From the NCBI GenBank assembly GCA_934654805.1, contig CAKUGW010000105.1, positions 1-11,240 of the forward strand: a stretch of 11,240 bases of DNA, read 5' to 3'. A program made the translations under genes and the position numbers. Shown piece by piece: positions 1-7,286 of the stretch (position 1 is the stretch's first letter; every line of letters starts with the position of its first letter). The notes under the pieces are model-generated. The model was not told the DNA's origin, did not search any database, and worked only from the letters and a program-made list of their open reading frames with translations. The stretch comes from an uncultured Kiritimatiellota bacterium. Its GTDB lineage: Bacteria; Verrucomicrobiota; Kiritimatiellia; RFP12; UBA1067.

Positions 1-197
1 GAGGACAGCCCTAACGGCTCAACACCCAAAGTTAGGATTTAGTTCTGGAATCCAAGTTTAGTTCCGGACGCGGCGATGCGAAAATGGTAATATCTAACGG
101 GTCAGCAGAGAAGAGAGGAAGGCCATGGGAATCGAAGAAGAAAGACAAGCCACGCCACCCCATGGGGGTGACCGGCGGCGCAAAAGCCTTGCAATGT
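1..197. other. Non-coding left flank downstream of the ATPase pseudogene
   Basis: No credible coding region is seen here; the open frames overlapping it are shadows of the pseudogene or have no family-like features. Two imperfect 12-bp copies of TTTAGTTCYGGA lie at 38-49 and 57-68 (19-bp period). A 6-bp inverted repeat, CCTAAC at 10-15 and GTTAGG at 31-36, is also present. None is strong enough to name. Base composition is visibly less GC-rich than the operon to the right. Confidence 0.5.
154..172 (-). terminator. Weak terminator-like hairpin after the ATPase pseudogene
   Basis: Read on the minus strand, GTCACCCC-CAT-GGGGTGGC forms a stem of about 8 bp (one G-U pair) with a 3-nt loop, starting 25 nt beyond the TAA of the pseudogene. 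The bases after the stem are pyrimidine-rich, but a clean T-run does not follow directly. It may therefore be only a poor intrinsic terminator or a chance hairpin. Confidence 0.35.
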
Positions 198-744
198 TTA
201 GTAAAGGAGCCCAAACAGCCACAGCGGAATCTTGTTGCCGAGGCCGCGCTCGATGTCATCGTTGACGACAAAGCTGTTCGGCACATCCCTGACCTGCCGG
301 AAGCCCTTGCCGCTGCCGCCAATCTTGAAAAGCCACGTGCCGTCCACCAGAAAATCTCCTGTAAACGAAATTCAAGTCCGGAAACTGATCGTAGAGGTTC
401 TTGACCAGCAACGCCCAGTCCTTGCCGAAATGATGCACTTCATAGACAAAGACGTGCGTATAGCCATGCGTGTGGAAATACTCAACCGCATCTCGGACGC
501 GATGGTTCGAGAACCAGAGGTCGTCAAGGCTGATGTAGACGGCCTTTCCGTCAATGCCAAACGCCTCCCGAATGCGTTGCAGCATCAGCGTCGTCTTTCC
601 TGTCCCCCGTGCGCCCTTGATGCAGATCAAGCGACCGCGCCAGTCAATCTCCTCGCTCAAGTAGCGGTGGAAATCCGTCGATACCGCCGAAACGAGGCGA
701 GCTGACGTATCCAAGATTTCCTGCATCTCTTCCATGCCAATCAT
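198..744 (-). pseudogene. ATP-binding protein (AAA_14/DUF4143 type), internally deleted and frameshifted
   Basis: The first 128 codons from the ATG at 744 encode the start of an AAA_14-type P-loop ATPase. Walker A is GARGTGKTT (residues 44-52), and the LYDQFPDLNFVY stretch (117-128) is typical of the strand before the sensor region. At about 360-363 the match jumps to another frame. That frame (down to the TAA at 198-200) reads TGDFLVDGTWLFKIGG and ends GNKIPLWLFGLLY, which I recognise as the usual C-terminus of this family. Intact members are about 370-400 residues, so roughly 200 central residues are missing. The Walker B position reads VFVYEVHH where the family has an Asp (D-E-V-H); here the codon is TAT, one base from GAT. 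A good Shine-Dalgarno (GGAAGAGGG, 4 nt before the ATG) remains. The function of the family is not settled; a link to toxin-antitoxin-like or defence roles has been suggested. Confidence 0.85.
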
Positions 745-759
745 TTTTCCCTCTTCCTT

Positions 760-816
760 GTTTCGTTTCTCAAAAGACTAAACATCTGCGCGATTTAGTT
801 ATTGCAACAACGAAAC
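760..816 (-). promoter_or_regulatory. Nested inverted repeat in the leader of the ATPase pseudogene
   Basis: In the minus-strand leader an outer 8-bp perfect stem (GTTTCGTT, 809-816, with AACGAAAC, 760-767) encloses an inner 6-bp perfect stem (ACTAAA, 794-799, with TTTAGT, 777-782). The two stems are separated by a symmetrical 9/9-nt internal loop, and the terminal loop is 11 nt. The 3' arm abuts the ribosome binding site, so folding could affect initiation. It could equally be a DNA operator. Confidence 0.4.
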
Positions 817-851
817 CATCAGCATATTTAAATGTTTAAAAGATGAATGAG

Positions 852-882
852 GTTATAGCAAAAACCCGTCCCACGCCGTCAA
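852..882 (-). promoter_or_regulatory. Candidate promoter for the ATPase pseudogene
   Basis: On the minus strand, TTGACG (877-882) is followed 19 bp later by TATAAC (852-857), preceded by an extended -10 TGC. The spacer is longer than the ideal 17 bp, which the extended -10 could offset. Transcription would start near 845, leaving a leader of about 100 nt that contains the nested hairpin. The same TGC-TATRAY form occurs in the two other promoters proposed in this window. Confidence 0.45.
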
Positions 883-941
883 CGCCCACCCTGTGCCCTA
901 TCTCTAAGCACGACATCACATCATGCGCGGCAATCGTCCCG

Positions 942-2393
942 TCAGTTCTGCGGCGACACGGCGATTTCGCCGGTGCGCAGGACGACGGGCTGCGGCGAAG
1001 CAACCGTCAGGACGTTCGTGCCCGCGTGGGCGGCACCGGACGGGAACGCGAACGAAAGGCCGTCCGGCCCGCGCGTACCCGCATGTCCATTGAGCGTCAC
1101 GCGCGCCGGCGGCGGCAGGGCCTCCCCCTCCGCCCGCACGCGCACGGCGCGTCCCGTCACGCCCTCTCCGGCCAACAGGCGCAGCGTCGCCGGACGTTCC
1201 GAGCCGACCGTGCACGGGAACTGGACATTCGCCTCAAGCCCCTGCGGCGCGACATCGTGATACGAGACCGGATAGCGCGCACCGTGGCGGGACAGGGCGT
1301 CCGCGCCCAACCCTTCGCGGCAGACGGCCCCGAAGACGCGATCCGGGCAATACGGCAGGTTGAAGAGATAGAAACCGTCCGCCCCACGCGACCGCAGGAT
1401 GTCCGCCGCGCCCAGATACGTGGCGTAGTCGTTGTGCCGGCGCGGCAGGCCCGGCCCGGCCGACCAGCCCTCGGCGATTTCGGGCAGGAACGCCACGCGG
1501 TCGCCGAGCAGACGTTTCCAGTCCGTCACCGGGATGTCGAAGTCGGCCGAACTGAAGAAGCAGGACGCGACGACGAGATCGACGAGCCCCTCCTGCGCCC
1601 AGGCCGCGACGTCGAGGCCGAGAGCCTGCGCGGCGGCGGGACGGCTCGGCACGCGCACGCCCAGCGCAATGCGTCGCCCCCGGCGCGCACCCGCCGCGTC
1701 CGCCAGGCGCCGCGTGCGGACGACGACCTCCGTGAGGAAGCGCGCGCCCTCGGCCTCGCGCCCCGGACGCAGATGGCGCGGAAACCGCATCCAGTCCAGC
1801 TCGAACGCATCGACGTCGTAGCGTTCCAGCTGCTCGGCAATGACGGCGAGCGCCTGTTCCCGCACCTCGGCGCGCGCGAAGTCGAGCGTGTACGACAGCC
1901 AGTCGTCGGGGGTCGGGGCGTCCGACGTGCGGCAGTCCAGATGGTCGCGATAGAACTGCGACATGCGGAAGTAACGCGGCACGAAGCAGTAGTGCACGTC
2001 GTTCAGCCGGAAGGTCAGTCCGGGCGAGACGCCCTTCTCGCGGCACTGCGCGATCCAGACCGCGTAGGGATCAATGCCCGCGTCATGCAGCCTCTTCGCG
2101 TTGACGCACCAGATGTTGTTCGTGCGTCCGTTCTGGTCCGGCTCGGCGAGCCCCGCCCAGATCGGCTCGACCGCCCGCGAGGCGTAGCTCGCGCGCTGGC
2201 CGGACGCACAGAAGAAGACGTGCGTGACGGGGCCCTCGGCGAGGCGGTCGACGTAGGCCCGCAGGTCGTCCGCGTTCATCCGCTCGGACGGATACTTGAA
2301 GTAGTGGTCGTTGTCCTCGTTGACGACGAGCGCGCGCTTGAAGCCGGGCACCGCCGCGAAAAGAGCCACCGACAGGAAAGCCGTCGCAACCAT
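942..2393 (-). CDS. Secreted GHL10/DUF187-like TIM-barrel protein (putative glycoside hydrolase)
   Basis: A 483-residue protein with a hydrophobic N-terminal segment (MVATAFLSVALFAAVPG) that looks like a signal peptide. The centre carries YDVDAFELDWMRFPRHL (192-208), which resembles the strand motif of GHL10/DUF187-type hydrolase-like barrels (VDGIHFDYVRYP). Its acidic residues are the candidate catalytic or substrate-binding ones. Other barrel-like strands include VSPGLTFRLND (122-132), RIALGVRVPS and GADGFYLFNL. The last 100 or so residues look like a beta-sandwich. It is the last gene of the operon: its ATG lies 12 bp after the stop of the GH71-FGE gene, with CGGGAG as ribosome binding site. 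Substrate cannot be told from sequence; an exo- or endo-acting partner for the neighbouring GH71 enzymes is a reasonable guess. No convincing intrinsic terminator follows. Confidence 0.75.
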   Translation of the reverse strand: MVATAFLSVALFAAVPGFKRALVVNEDNDHYFKYPSERMNADDLRAYVDRLAEGPVTHVFFCASGQRASYASRAVEPIWAGLAEPDQNGRTNNIWCVNAKRLHDAGIDPYAVWIAQCREKGVSPGLTFRLNDVHYCFVPRYFRMSQFYRDHLDCRTSDAPTPDDWLSYTLDFARAEVREQALAVIAEQLERYDVDAFELDWMRFPRHLRPGREAEGARFLTEVVVRTRRLADAAGARRGRRIALGVRVPSRPAAAQALGLDVAAWAQEGLVDLVVASCFFSSADFDIPVTDWKRLLGDRVAFLPEIAEGWSAGPGLPRRHNDYATYLGAADILRSRGADGFYLFNLPYCPDRVFGAVCREGLGADALSRHGARYPVSYHDVAPQGLEANVQFPCTVGSERPATLRLLAGEGVTGRAVRVRAEGEALPPPARVTLNGHAGTRGPDGLSFAFPSGAAHAGTNVLTVASPQPVVLRTGEIAVSPQN

Positions 2394-2405
2394 CGTCGAC
2401 TCCCG

Positions 2406-4967
2406 TTACGGACGCGCGTCCGCGCGGCAGACGCGGAAGCCGATGTAGACGTAGCCCGCGTAGCGCGGCGAGTTGAACTCGCGGTCGCAGGTGCGCGCGC
2501 TGCCGTAGTAGCCGAAGCTGCCGCCGCGGATCGAGCGGAAGTCCATGCGCCCCGACTTCGGCGGCCGCACGTCCACTGGGTCCTTCCCGCCCGGCAGGGC
2601 GTCGTAGTGGTAGTTGTCCTCGCACCACTCGCAGACGTTGCCGCCCAGGTCGAAGATGCCGTCGCGCGACACGTCCCGCTCGTCGGCGCCGCGCGTCCGC
2701 ACGCGCTTGCGCAGCTCCTTCGGGCGCGCCTCGTCTCCCCAGGGATAGACGCGGCCCTCGCCGCGCCCGGACGCGGCATACTCCCATTCCGCCTCGGTCG
2801 GCAGGCGATAGCCGTCCGCCGCGAAGTCGCACGCCCAGCCGTTCGCCTCGTCGTAGGCGGGCGTCAGCCCCTCCTGGCGCGAGAGCCAGTTGCAGTAGGC
2901 GCGGGCGTCCTGCCACGAGACGTAGATGACGGGATCGTCGTCACGCCAGGACGTCGCCGAGCGCATCGTGCGGTGGCCGGGGCGGAACGCCTCGAACTCG
3001 CGGTTCGTGACCTCGTACCTGCCGAGGCGGAACGGCGAGACCGTGACCTCGCGCGCCAGGCCCTCGTCCGGCTCCTGCGCGTGCGCGCCCATCGTGAACG
3101 TGCCGCCGGGGATCGCGACCGTCTCCGGCACGGACGGCACGACCGTCCCGTCCCAGCGCGCGACCGCGTTGCGGACGAGCGCGACCGACTTCAGCTCCGC
3201 GCCGCCCCAGTCCGACCAGTCGTAGGCGAGCGGCGCCTGCACGTGCCGGCCGTCCTTCGTCACCCACTTGCGCTCGTCGCCCGTCACCCTGTCGCAGACG
3301 ATGCGCACGGCCGTCGCCCCTTCGGGGACCGTCCAGAGGAACGCGACCTCGCGCGTCGCCCCGCCCGTCGGCGGCAGGTAGAGCGGCAGGACGTGCGCGT
3401 GGCTGGTCTTCGCGAGCCACGGCAGGTCGACGTGCAGCGAATAGCGCGCCTCCTCGTCCGAGGCGTTCGCGTACGTGACGCGGAACGAGTAGCTGCCCGG
3501 CGCGAAGCCCTTCGGCAGCGTCCATTCCGTCCCGTCCGCCGCGTCGAGCGTCAGCGCCGGCTCACCCGCGACGGCGCACTGCGTCCACATGCGCTGCGTG
3601 CCGTTGTAGCCCCACGCGAGCGAGTTGCGCTCCGTCTCCTTCGCGGCGATCTGGCGGCGGCCCGCCGTCGAGACGACGACCTTTCCGTCGCGGCGGACGG
3701 CGAAGGACGGCGTCGCGCCCGGCACCATCGGCGCGGCGAGCGAACGGAAGCCCGCCCCCACGCGCGCCGTGACGACGTGCGGCGTGCCGTCCGGCCCCGC
3801 CTGGGAGATCTCCAGCTCGGCGGGCGCCGTCAAGAGCGCGCTCATGTAGACGTTGTCCTCCACGTCGTCGTGGACCTGCAGGAACGTGTCGCGGAAGTCC
3901 CGCCACGGCGTCTCGGACTCGGGGCTGAAGATCTTCGTCAGGCGCTTCGAGCGCGGACGGTACGCGGCGTAGATCTTGTCCTGCGTGATGGCCGGTTCGC
4001 GTCCCCGGCTCTTGTAGGCGGCGGCGAAATAGGCCGTGAGGTCGAGGAAGGCCTCGTCGCGGCACGCCCAGATGCGGCTCTGCAGGTCGTGCGGCAGCTG
4101 GCCGCCCGTCCACCCGTCGATGAAGATGCCGGAGTCCTCGCCGTTGTCGTTCCACGTCACGATCTCCACGAGCTCCGGCTGCGAGGCGACGATGCTCCGC
4201 CAGATGTCCGCATAGCCCGAGACGCCCCGGAAGTCGCGCAGGTTCGAGCTGTTGTAGGCGGGGCACGGACCGGCCATGAAGATCTTGCCGTTCTTCAGCG
4301 ACGCGAGGCGCCCCACGTCGAGACGGTCGATGAACTCGTCGACCGTGTTGTCGCACCCGAAGAAGAAGATGCCGTCGCAGACGAAGTTCGGGTCGCGGAA
4401 GATGTCGTTCTCCACGAGGTCGAACGTCTCGTACATCGTGTGGTTCGAGACGCCGTAGTGCGGCACGATCAGGTAGTCGCCGACGCCGCGCGCCGCGAGC
4501 TCGCGCCTGAAGTCGACGTACTTGTTCGTGAGCCGCGTGTTCCCCGCCCAGCCGGAGATGAACGGACGCCCGCCGTAGCGGAAAAGGTTGGGATGCCTGT
4601 AAAACATCACGCCCATGTCGGGATGGTTGTTCCTGTGCAAGGCCTCCTTCGAGCCGTCGGGCGAGAAGAACACCTTGAACCCGGTGCCGAGCGCCTCGGC
4701 CGCCGCGAAGACGTTGGAGCTCGCCTGCACGTAGCTTTCGTGCGGACGCCATTCGCCGGTCTTCGGGTCCTTGCGCTTCCAGTTGCCGCAGTTGAGCGCC
4801 CAGCCCTCCACGCCGTACTGCTGGGCGATGAGGATTTCCTTCTTGTAGGTCTCGACGTCCTTGTAGAAGCACGTCATGTAGTGCGCAAACACCGTGCGCT
4901 CGCCCTCGACGGCATTCGCCGCCGTCGCCGCCGCAACCGCGACAGCCAGCCCAATCAGTTTCTTCAT
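2406..4967 (-). CDS. Secreted GH71-like (endo-1,3-alpha-glucanase family) protein fused to an FGE/SUMF1-like domain
   Basis: An 853-residue protein with a clear signal peptide (MKKLIGLAVAVAAATAANA). Residues about 24-400 resemble GH71: VFAHYMTCFYKD (26-37), YGVEGWALNCGNW (51-63), FFSPDG (100-105), RPFISGWAG, and WNDNGED near residue 271, where the D-x-x-E pair matches the candidate catalytic residues of the family. A beta-rich linker (about 400-610) follows. From about 615 to the end is an FGE-sulfatase (SUMF1-type) domain: VAIPGGTFTMG, YEVTNREFEAF, YVSWQDARAYCNWLS, YRLPTEAEWEYAA, GNVCEWCEDNY, RGGSFGYYGSARTC and GFRVCRA. The two catalytic cysteines of true FGE, just after GGS(Y/F), are not present (GYYGSAR instead), so a binding or structural role is more likely than formylglycine formation. 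The gene starts 16 bp after the upstream stop, with AAGGA as ribosome binding site. Confidence 0.85.
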   Translation of the reverse strand: MKKLIGLAVAVAAATAANAVEGERTVFAHYMTCFYKDVETYKKEILIAQQYGVEGWALNCGNWKRKDPKTGEWRPHESYVQASSNVFAAAEALGTGFKVFFSPDGSKEALHRNNHPDMGVMFYRHPNLFRYGGRPFISGWAGNTRLTNKYVDFRRELAARGVGDYLIVPHYGVSNHTMYETFDLVENDIFRDPNFVCDGIFFFGCDNTVDEFIDRLDVGRLASLKNGKIFMAGPCPAYNSSNLRDFRGVSGYADIWRSIVASQPELVEIVTWNDNGEDSGIFIDGWTGGQLPHDLQSRIWACRDEAFLDLTAYFAAAYKSRGREPAITQDKIYAAYRPRSKRLTKIFSPESETPWRDFRDTFLQVHDDVEDNVYMSALLTAPAELEISQAGPDGTPHVVTARVGAGFRSLAAPMVPGATPSFAVRRDGKVVVSTAGRRQIAAKETERNSLAWGYNGTQRMWTQCAVAGEPALTLDAADGTEWTLPKGFAPGSYSFRVTYANASDEEARYSLHVDLPWLAKTSHAHVLPLYLPPTGGATREVAFLWTVPEGATAVRIVCDRVTGDERKWVTKDGRHVQAPLAYDWSDWGGAELKSVALVRNAVARWDGTVVPSVPETVAIPGGTFTMGAHAQEPDEGLAREVTVSPFRLGRYEVTNREFEAFRPGHRTMRSATSWRDDDPVIYVSWQDARAYCNWLSRQEGLTPAYDEANGWACDFAADGYRLPTEAEWEYAASGRGEGRVYPWGDEARPKELRKRVRTRGADERDVSRDGIFDLGGNVCEWCEDNYHYDALPGGKDPVDVRPPKSGRMDFRSIRGGSFGYYGSARTCDREFNSPRYAGYVYIGFRVCRADARP

Positions 4968-4983
4968 TTCAGTTCCTTGCTTT

Positions 4984-5685
4984 TTACTTGCTGCGTTTCA
5001 CGTCAAATCTCTCGAGGCGCACGCCCTGCATGCCCCAGCTGTCGCGCGCGTCGGCGGCGAACCACAGCATCTCGCCCGCCTTCAGCGCCACGCCGTCCGC
5101 CCGCAGCGTCGCGGACTCCCCGCCCTTGACGGCCTTCACGTCCAGCTCGCGCGTCCCCTGCTCCAGCGAAAGCCGCTGGCTCCCATGCCCCTTTCCGCCC
5201 GTGGCGACAGCCTCGCACGCATACGTCCCCGTCGTCGGCGCCTTCCAGCCGAGCAGCATCAGGCACTCCTGGCGCGGCGAGAGCGCGACCGTGCCGTTCG
5301 TCGAGACGCTGCAGCCGCCGCCGTAGCCGCCCCACGGGTTCTTCGCGTACGTCCCCGCCTGGCGCGCCTTCGCCGCGCCGCCGGCCCAGTCCATGACGGT
5401 GTAGTCGCCGTCGTGCGCGACCTGGCGCGCCGGCCCGTACTTGTAGGCGGCGTACCACCGCGCGTGGCCCGTCCTGTCCTTGAACGGATTCGTCACGAAG
5501 GCCGCTTCCTTCAGGTCGGCGAGTCGCCAGACGAAACCGACGTCGTAACCCGCCGCGTCCGCGACGAGCGGATTCGTCCGGTCGCGACACTCCTGCAGGT
5601 TCGTGCGCCCGTCGCCGTCCGGATCGGCGTTCGGATCGGCCGCCGTCGCCGTGCTCATGCGCGGAAACTCTCCGAAGTAGACCAT
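4984..5685 (-). CDS. C-terminal calcium-loop and beta-sandwich module cut from the GH71-like gene by an in-frame stop
   Basis: This 233-codon stretch is in the same frame as the GH71-like gene upstream. The frame is open from directly after the TAA at 5773-5775 (WARDFPGTAPFVFAEN). The ATG at 5685 lies inside a typical linker, and no Shine-Dalgarno precedes it, so it is unlikely to be a native start. The first D-x-D-x-DG loop (DDDGDGLPNWFE) lies just upstream of that ATG and the second (DPDGDGRTNLQE) just inside, a dockerin/thrombospondin-3-like calcium-binding pair common as a spacer in secreted proteins of these phyla. The remainder (WRLADLKEAAF, GYGGGCSVSTNGTVALS, LGWKAPTTGTYACEAVA, ending LERFDVKRSK) looks like a beta-sandwich, perhaps carbohydrate-binding. 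It is expressed only if the stop is read through, an internal start is used, or the stop is a sequence error. Confidence 0.6.
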   Translation of the reverse strand: MVYFGEFPRMSTATAADPNADPDGDGRTNLQECRDRTNPLVADAAGYDVGFVWRLADLKEAAFVTNPFKDRTGHARWYAAYKYGPARQVAHDGDYTVMDWAGGAAKARQAGTYAKNPWGGYGGGCSVSTNGTVALSPRQECLMLLGWKAPTTGTYACEAVATGGKGHGSQRLSLEQGTRELDVKAVKGGESATLRADGVALKAGEMLWFAADARDSWGMQGVRLERFDVKRSK

Positions 5686-5772
5686 CTCGAACCAGTTCGG
5701 CAGCCCGTCGCCGTCGTCGTCCGCATTCTCCGCAAAGACGAAGGGGGCTGTCCCCGGGAAGTCGCGCGCCCA

Positions 5773-7269
5773 TTAGTCCGCGTAATTCGACCCGTAGGCG
5801 GCAAGCGTCATGTCCTCGCGCCACGCCTCCCGCGCGACCGTCTCGGGACACGTCCAGTCGAGCGCCGTCGTCGCGCCGCGCGTGACCGCGACGCGAATCA
5901 CGCCCTCCCGCAGCGGGAACTGCCGGAACGAGTAGCCGGCCGGCGCGTCGTAATCCCCGTAGCCCTCGACCGCGACGCGCGCCGGCGCCGTCAGGAACGT
6001 GTCGATCTCCAGGACGGTCGGACGATGCGCGCGCCGCGAGAGGAACGGGTACGCGTCCTCCGTCGAGAGCGCGCGGCGAAAGACCGCGTGGACCTCGTCC
6101 TGCGTGACCTTCGGCGCGCGCCCGGTCTTCCACGTCTCCGCGAAATGGCGGTTGACGCGCGTGACGGTGTAGGACGTGCCGTAGGCCGGGGCCATGGACG
6201 ACTCCTCGCCGTAGTCGTTCCACGTCACGAACTGCAGGAGGCGCGAGCCGTTGCGGATCGCCGCCTCCCAGTTCCGCCGCAGGCGGTCCAGCCCCGCGCC
6301 CGTGATGATGCCGCCGAGCTTGTTCGAGTACTGGAAGAAGAGCGGCTGGCTCCATTCGCCGCCGGCGGCCTTCACGCCCGCGACGAGGTTCGTGTCCATG
6401 CCCCAGCCGTTGTCCGTGCCGAGGAAGCCGCCGACCGCGTCGAACGTCGCGCCCGCCCAGCGGCCGATCGCGCCCATCTGCGCCGGCTTCGCGTCCCTGA
6501 AGTTCGCCATCGCGTCCAGCGAGCCGTGCAGGAAGACGGGGCACGGCAGCGCCGCCCGCCACGCGGCCCAGGCCTCGGCGACGCGCGCGCGCCACGCCTC
6601 GCCCGTCTCGCCCGTCTGGCGCGGCACGATGCCCTCCGAGTAATAGCCGAAGAAGAGCGGCTTGCCGTCGAAGCGCGCGAGGTTCGGCGAGTCGAGGTGG
6701 CGCAGCACGTATTTCGCCGTCGCGATGAACTGTTCGAGCATCGTCCCGTCTCCCGGCCCGTGCGGGTGGCAGCTCGGGTCGAAGCAGACCGTCAGGCCGA
6801 AATCGGCCTTCATCTCCTCCGCCGCCCGGAAGAACGTGTCAAGCTGCCGCTTGGCGCTGTCGCCGCCCGCCCAGGCGTCGAAGGCGAACCCGTCGATGCC
6901 GGCGCGAATCGCCCGCGCGATCTCCAGCTTCGCGTTCGCGAGCGCGTTCGTCTCGAAGTCCTGCGGCAGGAGCGGCCAGTTGACGATGCGCCCGCCCACC
7001 GCGTCGTAGCCGTTCTTGCGGGCCTTCGCGAACCGCTCGGACGGCGTCTGCGCCGCGTCCTTCTTGAAGGAATGCGGCAGCGCCCCGTTCGCCGCCGGCC
7101 AGCACCCCATGAAATGCGCGAACACCTTGCGCTCCGGCTGCGGCACGGACGCGGCGGCAGGCGTCCGCCCAGACGTCTTCGCCGGACACGGCGCGCCGCA
7201 ATGCCGCCAGAAGGCGAATCCTCCGGCCAGCGCGGCAGACAATGCAAGCAAGACGAGCAGTCTCTTCAC
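5773..7269 (-). CDS. Secreted GH71-like (endo-1,3-alpha-glucanase family) protein, ended by a premature in-frame TAA
   Basis: A 498-residue product. The N-terminus (MKRLLVLLALSAALAGGFAF followed by W-R-H-C) is a signal peptide or membrane anchor. GH71-like features are KVFAHFMGCWP (48-58), AGIDGFAFDAWAGGD (123-137), FGLTVCFDPSCHP, GKPLFFGYYSEG, and FVTWNDYGEES around residue 347, whose D-x-x-E pair matches the candidate catalytic residues. A beta-sandwich follows to about 490. The start is GTG, backed by a perfect AAGGAGG. The TAA at codon 499 falls between the enzyme part and the linker to a second module, and the frame continues open for 262 more codons to 4984, so the ancestral protein was about 761 residues. 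The enzymatic part is complete, so the truncated product may still be active but lacks its calcium-loop and beta-sandwich tail. Confidence 0.85.
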   Translation of the reverse strand: MKRLLVLLALSAALAGGFAFWRHCGAPCPAKTSGRTPAAASVPQPERKVFAHFMGCWPAANGALPHSFKKDAAQTPSERFAKARKNGYDAVGGRIVNWPLLPQDFETNALANAKLEIARAIRAGIDGFAFDAWAGGDSAKRQLDTFFRAAEEMKADFGLTVCFDPSCHPHGPGDGTMLEQFIATAKYVLRHLDSPNLARFDGKPLFFGYYSEGIVPRQTGETGEAWRARVAEAWAAWRAALPCPVFLHGSLDAMANFRDAKPAQMGAIGRWAGATFDAVGGFLGTDNGWGMDTNLVAGVKAAGGEWSQPLFFQYSNKLGGIITGAGLDRLRRNWEAAIRNGSRLLQFVTWNDYGEESSMAPAYGTSYTVTRVNRHFAETWKTGRAPKVTQDEVHAVFRRALSTEDAYPFLSRRAHRPTVLEIDTFLTAPARVAVEGYGDYDAPAGYSFRQFPLREGVIRVAVTRGATTALDWTCPETVAREAWREDMTLAAYGSNYAD

Positions 7270-7274
7270 GACAA

Positions 7275-7281
7275 CCTCCTT
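7275..7281 (-). promoter_or_regulatory. Perfect Shine-Dalgarno deciding a GTG start
   Basis: AAGGAGG lies 5 nt before the GTG at 7269 and fixes that unusual start for the GH71-like gene. No in-frame ATG lies nearby. It is the strongest ribosome binding site in the window and sits 17 bp after the preceding stop, suggesting strong independent initiation within the operon. Confidence 0.8.
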
Positions 7282-7286
7282 GACCC

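Noticed and set aside
36..800. The 9-mer GATTTAGTT occurs at 36-44 and 792-800, on both sides of the ATPase pseudogene, suggesting flanking direct repeats of an insertion
   Set aside because: A 9-base match in AT-richer DNA is easily chance, the flanks differ, and there is no transposase or inverted terminal repeat.
860..941. Possible intrinsic terminator of the operon (G-rich run followed by TTTTT on the minus strand near 860-875)
   Set aside because: No complementary C-rich arm precedes the G-rich run, so no stable stem forms. The stretch is better explained as part of a promoter for the ATPase gene.
843..5129. A 1428-codon open frame on the plus strand opposite the GHL10-like and GH71-FGE genes
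   Set aside because: It is very rich in Arg, Ala, Val, Asp, Glu and His, has no family-like motif, no signal for initiation, and runs through the gene boundary at 2394-2405. It is what strong G/C bias at third positions creates on the opposite strand.
5685..5700. Independent start of the C-terminal module gene at the ATG at 5685
   Set aside because: The ATG lies within a conserved linker after the first calcium loop, there is no Shine-Dalgarno before it, and the frame is continuous back to the upstream TAA.
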